NCBI GenBank assembly: GCA_963658575.1
Contig: CAVKQB010000062.1
Location: forward strand, 1 to 12,171
Direction of reading: 5' to 3'
Source of the DNA: W0P28-013 sp963658575
GTDB taxonomy: Bacteria > Bacteroidota > Bacteroidia > Bacteroidales > Paludibacteraceae
Length of the DNA stretch: 12,171 bases
The position numbers were made by a program, and so were the translations under genes. Positions 1 through 5,009 of the stretch are shown here, one piece after another. The first letter of the stretch is position 1, and each line of letters starts with the position of its first letter. The notes under the pieces are model-generated. The model was not told where the DNA came from and did not search any database. It was given only the letters and a program-made list of their open reading frames with translations.

Positions 1-60
1 TCGAACCCCCGACCCTCTGCTTGTAAGGCAGACGCTCTGAACCAACTGAGCTAAGCGCCC
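1..60 (-). tRNA. tRNA-Val (anticodon TAC), 3' end cut off by window start
   Basis: Read on the minus strand, the stretch begins GGGCGCT (5' acceptor strand), then TA, a D arm GCTC...GAGC, an anticodon stem TCTGC/GCAGA around the loop CTTACAA with anticodon TAC (valine, codon GTA), a variable loop GGGTC and a T stem starting GGGGG-TTCGA. The rest of the T arm and the 3' acceptor strand lie outside the window. A promoter with both elements stands 26 bases upstream of the 5' end, so the gene is probably transcribed independently of tdh, which lies behind it on the same strand. Confidence 0.96.
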
Positions 61-85
61 GCGTTTCGTTTCCGAATTGCGAGTG

Positions 86-117
86 CAAAGGTAGAACTAT
101 TTTTTATACCCGCCAAA
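86..117 (-). promoter_or_regulatory. Bacteroidota-type promoter of tRNA-Val
   Basis: The minus strand carries TTTG (114-117), a 20-base spacer and TACCTTTG (86-93), matching the Bacteroidota sigma-ABfr consensus TTTG / TAnnTTTG. Transcription would start a few bases downstream, shortly before the mature tRNA 5' end at 60. The -7 octamer is identical to the one in front of tRNA-His at 4826-4833. Confidence 0.8.
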
Positions 118-146
118 TTTTTTAGCAAAAAAATGCATAAAAGTTT

Positions 147-161
147 TCAACAACCTGTTGA
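147..161 (-). terminator. Possible weak terminator after tdh
   Basis: Directly after the tdh stop codon, the minus strand can form a 6-bp stem TCAACA/TGTTGA with a 3-base loop, followed a few bases later by T-rich sequence (CTTTTATGCATTTTTTT). The stem is short and poor in GC, so this may be no more than a chance palindrome; tdh transcripts may run on into tRNA-Val. Confidence 0.25.
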
Positions 162-1187
162 TTACTCCCAATCGAGTATCACTTTGCCGCACAAACCGCT
201 CTCCATAATGTCGAAACCTTGCTGAAAATCAGCCACTTTGAAGCGGTGCGTGATGACCGGCGACAGGTCGAGCCCCGAAAGCAACATCTGCCGCATTTTG
301 TACCACGTTTCCCACATTTGCCTACCGTAAATGCCTTTTATGGTGAGCGCATTGAAGATGATTTCGCTCCAATCGACGGTGGTTGTGGGCGGCAAAATGC
401 CCAATTGAGCAATGTTCGAGCCTTTGTACATGGCATCGATCATCTCGCGGAAGGCCGCTGGCGACCCCGACATCTCCAAACCGACGTCGAAGCCTTTGAT
501 GCCCAACTCCCGCATGGCACCTTTTACCGATTCGCCTTTGGTAGGATTGACACAGATGGTTGCTCCCATTTTGCGCGCTATCGCCAGACGGTAGTCGCTC
601 AGGTCGGTAACCACCACATGGCGCGCACCGGCAAATCGGCAGATGCCTGTGGCCATAGTGCCGATGAGTCCCGCGCCCGTTATCAGCACATCTTCGCCGA
701 GCACGGGGAAGGCCAAAGCGGTGTGTGTGGCGTTGCCAAACGGGTCCATGATGGCCGCCACGTCGTCGGAGATGCTGTCGTCCAGTTTCACTACGTTACT
801 CTCGGGCAGGCAGAGGTATTCGGCAAATGCGCCGTCGCGTGTTACGCCCACGCTTATCGAATTTTCGCAGACGTGCAGTTTGCCACGGCGGCAGTTGCGG
901 CAGTGTCCGCAGGCTATGTGGCCTTCGCCAGTTACGCGGTCGCCGACACGGCAATTGCGCACGCCAGCACCGATTTCGACGATGGTGCCAACGTATTCGT
1001 GGCCGATGGTGAGCGGCGTGGGCGTGGTTTTCTGCGAAAAATCGTCCCACTTATAGATGTGCAGGTCGGTGCCGCAGATGGCCGTCTTTTTTATCTTGAT
1101 GAGTACGTCGTTCACGCCGATTTTTGGCACGGGCACATCTTCCATCCAGATGCCGCGCTTCGGGTATTTTTTTACAAGTGCTTTCAT
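162..1187 (-). CDS. tdh: L-threonine 3-dehydrogenase, zinc-dependent (MDR family)
   Basis: Oxidises L-threonine with NAD+ to 2-amino-3-ketobutyrate in the cytoplasm, the first step of threonine breakdown to glycine and acetyl-CoA together with Kbl. The start at 1187 gives 341 residues, the same length as E. coli Tdh, and aligns with it from MKAL onward; an upstream in-frame ATG at 1217 would add ten residues overlapping the promoter. Catalytic zinc ligands C38, H63 and E64 (GHEY) are present, as are the four structural zinc cysteines C93, C96, C99 and C107 (CGHCRNC...C). The Rossmann nucleotide-binding glycines (GAGLIG) follow around residue 175. Family-specific stretches such as DPFGNATHTAL, GLEMSG, GIYGR and SGLDLSP support Tdh over other zinc alcohol dehydrogenases. 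No kbl is visible here. Divergent from the AddB-type gene, with its own promoter. Identity is very secure. Confidence 0.97.
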   Translation of the reverse strand: MKALVKKYPKRGIWMEDVPVPKIGVNDVLIKIKKTAICGTDLHIYKWDDFSQKTTPTPLTIGHEYVGTIVEIGAGVRNCRVGDRVTGEGHIACGHCRNCRRGKLHVCENSISVGVTRDGAFAEYLCLPESNVVKLDDSISDDVAAIMDPFGNATHTALAFPVLGEDVLITGAGLIGTMATGICRFAGARHVVVTDLSDYRLAIARKMGATICVNPTKGESVKGAMRELGIKGFDVGLEMSGSPAAFREMIDAMYKGSNIAQLGILPPTTTVDWSEIIFNALTIKGIYGRQMWETWYKMRQMLLSGLDLSPVITHRFKVADFQQGFDIMESGLCGKVILDWE

Positions 1188-1214
1188 GGTTCGATCTGTT
1201 TTTTTTGTCGAGAA

Positions 1215-1246
1215 CAAAATTAGAATTTTATTTTCTGAAATGCAAC
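1215..1246 (-). promoter_or_regulatory. tdh: Promoter of tdh
   Basis: On the minus strand, GTTG (1243-1246), a 20-base spacer and TAATTTTG (1215-1222) match the Bacteroidota -33/-7 pattern. Transcription would begin near 1207, leaving a leader of about 20 bases before the ATG at 1187. The position rules out the upstream ATG at 1217, which overlaps the -7 element. Confidence 0.7.
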
Positions 1247-1278
1247 GTTACGCCACCAAAAAAAACGAAAAAAAGTGG

Positions 1279-1286
1279 TATATTTG
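1279..1286 (+). promoter_or_regulatory. -7 element of the AddB-type gene promoter
   Basis: TATATTTG fits the Bacteroidota -7 consensus TAnnTTTG on the plus strand, 28 bases before the proposed ATG at 1315. I see no TTTG or TTG at the expected -33 position (about 1255-1258), so only half of the promoter is recognisable. It lies back to back with the tdh promoter and supports the 1315 start over in-frame ATGs further upstream. Confidence 0.55.
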
Positions 1287-1314
1287 CACAACCGAAAATC
1301 ACGCATTCAGCCCG

Positions 1315-4122
1315 ATGACTCCATTTTTGCAACAGATAGCGCAACGCTACTACGCCGCCTATGGCGACCGAGTGAAAGATGTGGCGTTTGTTTTTCCCAA
1401 CCGTCGCGCAGGACTATTTTTTCGTCAGGCGTTGGCGCGTGTGGCGCAGCGGCCGTTGTTCGCTCCCGACATTTTTGCCATCAACGACCTGTTTTTTCGC
1501 GAGTCGGAGTTGCTGCAAGCCGACCGAGTAACGCTGCAATTCGTGCTCTACAACGCCTATCGCCAAGTTACGGGCAGCGACGAACCGTTCGACCGCTTCT
1601 GCTTTTTCGGCGAAATGCTCTTGGCCGATTTCGACGACATCGACAAATATATGGCCGATGCGCGCCAAATTTTCCACAATATCGGCGATTTGAAAGAGTT
1701 GGAAAGCGATTTCAGTTGGCTCGACGACGAAAAACGCGCGCTTGTGGCGCATTTTTGGCAGGTGTTTTTGCCCGACAATAACGGCGATTTCAAACAGCAA
1801 TTTGCCGACATCTGGGCGAAACTGTTCGAACTTTATACCGCTTTCAAAGCCGATTTGCGCCAGCGTGGCATCGGCTACGACGGCATGATTTTTCGCGACG
1901 TGGCCGAATCGGACGACGATCTGCACCTCGACTACGAGCGCATCGTGTTTGTTGGGTTCAATGCGCTGACGGCGACGGAGTGCGCGCTCTTCAAAAAGTG
2001 CCGCAACAGGGGCATCGGCGATTTCTATTTTGACTACCAATCGCCCGAAATTGCCGCCAATGGCAACATCGCAGCGCAGTTTGTGGCCGAAAACAGGCAG
2101 TTCCGCTCGCTCTACGAACTCGATGCCCCCGAAACGCCCGCCGACCGCCAGATAGAGTTGATTGCCATTCCGTCCGACATCGGGCAAACCAAGCAGGTGT
2201 ACCGCATTCTCGACGAATTGCAGACCGAAAATCCCGACAATTCCAATCTGCGCACGGTGGTTGTGCTGCCCAACGAGCAGTTGCTTGTTCCGCAGTTGCA
2301 CGCCATTCCGGCGTCGGTCGAAGCGGTGAACGTAACGATGGGTTATCCGCTGTCGCTCACACCTGTGGCTGCGCTGGTCGAACACATCGCCACCGCCCAA
2401 CGCAACGGGCGTACAGTGGCTGGCAAGATGCATTTCTACTACAAACATGTGCTGGCTGTGATTAACCACCCGTTGATTGCCGAGCACGAGGCCGATGCCG
2501 TGAACGCCCTGATGGAGCGCATTCGCAAGGAGAATCTGTTTTTGGTGTCGATCGACGAATTTGCCGACAGCGAACTGCTTGCCAGCATATTCCGCCCAGT
2601 CGATACGACGGCGCATTTTGTCGCCTATTTTGCCGAGGTCATCGACCGGCTGGCGCAACTGACCGATGCCGACCGCATCGAGACGGAGTTTTTGACACGC
2701 TACAAAGCCGCCATCAACCGCGTGGCCGACAATTTGCGCGATTTTGCGATGGACATTGCGCCCGACACGTTTTTTCGGCTGCTGTCGCAACTCACGGCCA
2801 GCCAAACGGTGTCGTTCAAGGGCGAACCAGTCGAAGGTCTGCAACTGATGGGAACGCTCGAAACGCGCGCGCTCGACTTCGAAAATGTGGTGATTGCCTC
2901 GTTCAACGAGGGCGTTTTCCCACGCAAAAACGCTTCGCCGTCGATTATTCCGTACAATTTGCGCCGTGCGTTTGGCTTGCCCACACACGAATATCACGAT
3001 GCTATTTTTGCCTACAATTTCTACCGCCTGATTTATCGCGCACGCCGCGTTTTTCTCATCTACGATTCGCGCACCGACGGCCAGCATGGCGAGTTGAGCC
3101 GCTACGCCGCACAATTGGAATATCTCTACCATTTGCCGTTGCGCAAAAAAGCTGTCGGCTACGAAGTGGTGGCCGATGCAAAAAACGACTTGGAAGTGGC
3201 AAAAACGGGGTTGGTAGCCGAACGTTTGCGTGCTTTTTGTACCGAAAATTCCGAAAAATACATCTCGGCCAGCGACATCAACGCCTACATCGATTGCCCG
3301 ATGCGGTTCTACTACTCGAAAATCGAAGGGCTCGCCACCTCCGACGATGTGAGCGAAACGGTCGAGGCAAGCACGTTCGGCTCCATCTACCACAAGGTTA
3401 TGGAGTTGATTTACAGACCGTTCGCAGGAAAAATGCTGACAAAAGAGGCGGTGCAAAATCTCATCGATGCGCAGCGGCAAATCGATGACTATCTGAACCA
3501 AGCCTTCACCGAAGTGTTTTACAAACAGCGCAGCAATATGCCGTTGCTCGGACAAAATTTGCTGGTGGCGCACGTCATTCGCACCTACGTCGTCCGAACG
3601 CTCGAATTCGACCGCGATGTGCGCGCGCCGTTTGTCTATCGTTGCTCCGAAGAGCGCATAAAATTGCGTTTGCCGCTTACTAATGGCTTGAAAATCAACA
3701 TAAAAGGAATCGTCGACCGCGTGGACGAAAAGGAGAATTTGACGCACATCGTCGATTACAAAACGGGCAAGGTCGAAAAGCAGTTCAAGCAAATTTCCGA
3801 CCTGTTCAATGGCGGCCTGCCAGACCGTCCGAAAGCGGTTTTGCAAACGTTTTTCTATGCTTTGCTCTACAAGTCGCGCTATCCGTCGGTGGTGCTGAAG
3901 CCGATTGTGTACGAGTTGCGCAATTTGGAGGAATACGAGATTATCGGCGGCGAAAAAGGCGCGCAAATGGTCGTTGCCGATTTTGCCGATTTCGAAGCCG
4001 ATTTCCGTCAGGTGTTAGATGCGTGTCTGACCGAAATTTTCGACCTGCAACGACCTTTTCGCTGTGCCGACAAGGCCGAAAAATGTAAATTTTGCGATTT
4101 CAAACAGATTTGTAACCGCTGA
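1315..4122 (+). CDS. addB: AddB-type PD-(D/E)XK nuclease / inactivated helicase with Fe-S cluster
   Basis: Probable AddB-type subunit of an AddAB helicase-nuclease, which resects DNA double-strand ends for RecA-dependent repair. The 935-residue product starts with FVFPNRRAG (25-33), where a helicase would have a Walker A GKT/S motif, so this domain is likely ATPase-dead. Around 512-535 it has the AddB-like block GTLETRALDFENVV...NEGVFP. The C-terminal nuclease shows D801 (GIVDRVD), D814 and K816 (IVDYKTG) and Q844/Y848 (QTFFY). Four cysteines, C661 (CPMRFYY) then C924-x2-C927-x5-C933 at the very end, match the Fe-S cluster spacing known for AddB. The start at 1315 follows the -7 element; the frame stays open back to 1057, but that part overlaps tdh and its promoter. 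No helicase partner (addA) is next to it, unlike the usual addB-addA pairing. The family is secure; the symbol is by motif, not by proven orthology. Confidence 0.9.
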   Translation: MTPFLQQIAQRYYAAYGDRVKDVAFVFPNRRAGLFFRQALARVAQRPLFAPDIFAINDLFFRESELLQADRVTLQFVLYNAYRQVTGSDEPFDRFCFFGEMLLADFDDIDKYMADARQIFHNIGDLKELESDFSWLDDEKRALVAHFWQVFLPDNNGDFKQQFADIWAKLFELYTAFKADLRQRGIGYDGMIFRDVAESDDDLHLDYERIVFVGFNALTATECALFKKCRNRGIGDFYFDYQSPEIAANGNIAAQFVAENRQFRSLYELDAPETPADRQIELIAIPSDIGQTKQVYRILDELQTENPDNSNLRTVVVLPNEQLLVPQLHAIPASVEAVNVTMGYPLSLTPVAALVEHIATAQRNGRTVAGKMHFYYKHVLAVINHPLIAEHEADAVNALMERIRKENLFLVSIDEFADSELLASIFRPVDTTAHFVAYFAEVIDRLAQLTDADRIETEFLTRYKAAINRVADNLRDFAMDIAPDTFFRLLSQLTASQTVSFKGEPVEGLQLMGTLETRALDFENVVIASFNEGVFPRKNASPSIIPYNLRRAFGLPTHEYHDAIFAYNFYRLIYRARRVFLIYDSRTDGQHGELSRYAAQLEYLYHLPLRKKAVGYEVVADAKNDLEVAKTGLVAERLRAFCTENSEKYISASDINAYIDCPMRFYYSKIEGLATSDDVSETVEASTFGSIYHKVMELIYRPFAGKMLTKEAVQNLIDAQRQIDDYLNQAFTEVFYKQRSNMPLLGQNLLVAHVIRTYVVRTLEFDRDVRAPFVYRCSEERIKLRLPLTNGLKINIKGIVDRVDEKENLTHIVDYKTGKVEKQFKQISDLFNGGLPDRPKAVLQTFFYALLYKSRYPSVVLKPIVYELRNLEEYEIIGGEKGAQMVVADFADFEADFRQVLDACLTEIFDLQRPFRCADKAEKCKFCDFKQICNR

Positions 4123-4125
4123 TTT

Positions 4126-4785
4126 TCAGCACGATAGCCATTCGGCGATGCGTTGGCAGAGTGCGTTGGGCGACTGCCGCAGTGTGGCGATGGCGCGCGT
4201 GGCGCAGTTTTGGCGTTGCGGCATCTCGCCGAGGCGTGTGAATAGGGTAGCGGCGGCATTGGCGGTGGCGCCATCGAGGTCGCTTTGGGCAATTTTTTGC
4301 GCCATGCGTTCCAACAGCGCATCGTCCAAGCGGTCGGCGGCGTGCGTGGCCGTGCAGATGGCTACGAGCAATCCTCTTTTTTCGTCGTTTTGCAGCATGC
4401 GCTCCACAAACGCAGCGACGTTCGGCATCTTGGCAAAAAGTTCGGCGGCGGCTATTTCCACCAATTCGTTGGTCGATAATTGCGTGGCCAGCCGTTCGGC
4501 TTGGTCGAGCGTTGGGCTGTCGGGCGGCGTGAGTAGCAGCGCGGCAATCATGCTTTCGCGGCTGCCGTTTTGCCAGAGCGCGGCCGCTACATCGGCATTG
4601 GGTTGGAATCGGCCGGCAATTTCGCGCAGGCGTGGCAGCGCAACTCCGAAATTTTTGGCATAAACGATGCCGTTTTGGCGCATTTTTTCGGCGGTTACAC
4701 CGTCCATCGAAGCGGCGATGAGCCGTTTTATTTTTCTGATTTCGTCTGTAATTTGCTCATTGTCAGGCATTTGCTGCATATTCAT
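4126..4785 (-). CDS. DNA alkylation repair protein, AlkD-like (HEAT-like repeats)
   Basis: The 219-residue, almost entirely helical protein resembles the short DNA alkylation repair family (PF08713), HEAT-like helical solenoids related to AlkD, which remove N3- and N7-alkylated bases. Recognisable family stretches are the N-terminal KNFGVALPRLREIAGRF (roughly 44-60) and AALWQNGSRESMIAALLL (roughly 68-85), the usual 'ALW...E...A' helix. I could not confirm the catalytic Trp/Asp residues described in Bacillus AlkD, so glycosylase activity is unproven; it may belong to the AlkD2-like group. No signal peptide. Start 4785 has an A-rich leader (AAATAAAAA) but in-frame ATGs at 4779 and 4770 are also possible. 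The stop lies 3 bases from the stop of the convergent AddB-type gene, another DNA repair function. Confidence 0.82.
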   Translation of the reverse strand: MNMQQMPDNEQITDEIRKIKRLIAASMDGVTAEKMRQNGIVYAKNFGVALPRLREIAGRFQPNADVAAALWQNGSRESMIAALLLTPPDSPTLDQAERLATQLSTNELVEIAAAELFAKMPNVAAFVERMLQNDEKRGLLVAICTATHAADRLDDALLERMAQKIAQSDLDGATANAAATLFTRLGEMPQRQNCATRAIATLRQSPNALCQRIAEWLSC

Positions 4786-4801
4786 TTTTTATTTTGGTCT
4801 G

Positions 4802-4833
4802 TTTGTTCGTTATTTGTTTTTTTTGTACCTTTG
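4802..4833 (+). promoter_or_regulatory. Promoter of tRNA-His
   Basis: TTTG (4802-4805), a 20-base spacer and TACCTTTG (4826-4833) match the Bacteroidota consensus on the plus strand, 16 bases before the mature tRNA. The elements share the 64-base gap with the leader of the divergent alkylation repair gene, whose own promoter I cannot identify. Confidence 0.82.
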
Positions 4834-4849
4834 CACCGCAAAACCGATG

Positions 4850-4923
4850 GTGGATGTAGTTCAGTTGGTTAGAGCGTCAGATTGTGGTTCTGAATGTCGT
4901 GGGTTCGAGTCCCATCTTCCACC
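4850..4923 (+). tRNA. tRNA-His (anticodon GTG)
   Basis: Complete cloverleaf: acceptor GTGGATG/CTTCCAC, D stem GTTC/GAGC, anticodon stem TCAGA/TCTGA with loop TTGTGGT (anticodon GTG), variable loop ATGTC, T stem GTGGG/CCCAT with loop TTCGAGT, discriminator C73. A G stands at 4849 opposite C73, the G-1 identity feature of histidine tRNAs. The acceptor stem has one T-T mismatch (positions 6 and 67). The 3' CCA is not encoded (the next bases are CGA), so it must be added after transcription. Confidence 0.97.
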
Positions 4924-4925
4924 CG

Positions 4926-4960
4926 AAACGAGAGCGATTTTTGTTGCTCTCGTTTTTTTT
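4926..4960 (+). terminator. Rho-independent terminator of tRNA-His
   Basis: A 10-bp stem (4926-4935 AAACGAGAGC with 4946-4955) closes a 10-base loop and continues into a T run to 4960. It begins three bases after the tRNA end, so the tRNA is a single-gene transcript. Confidence 0.85.
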
Positions 4961-4972
4961 GTCGTCTGAATA

Positions 4973-5001
4973 GAGGGGAAAAACCACTGGTTTTTCCCCT
5001 C
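4973..5001 (-). terminator. Terminator of the lipoprotein/OmpA-like operon
   Basis: A perfect 13-bp inverted repeat (GAGGGGAAAAACC at 4973-4985 with 4989-5001) with a 3-base loop lies 8 bases beyond the stop of the OmpA-like gene. The T run is inside the 3' arm of the stem rather than after it on the minus strand, and the next minus-strand T-rich stretch is absent (it reads as A-rich), so it may act as a bidirectional or imperfect terminator. Confidence 0.7.
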
Positions 5002-5009
5002 GTATCGGT

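Noticed and set aside
1057..1314. N-terminal extension of the AddB-type protein by 86 residues
   Set aside because: It would overlap tdh and both promoters, and the -7 element at 1279-1286 lies after that start; homology begins at the ATG at 1315.
1414..3966. An 850-codon open frame on the minus strand opposite the AddB-type gene
   Set aside because: Same register effect; it ends at the single CTA codon at 1414 and has no recognisable domain or promoter.
4850..4960. Integration site of a mobile element at tRNA-His
   Set aside because: The tRNA 3' end is followed directly by its terminator and a core gene; there is no integrase gene and no duplicated tRNA end.
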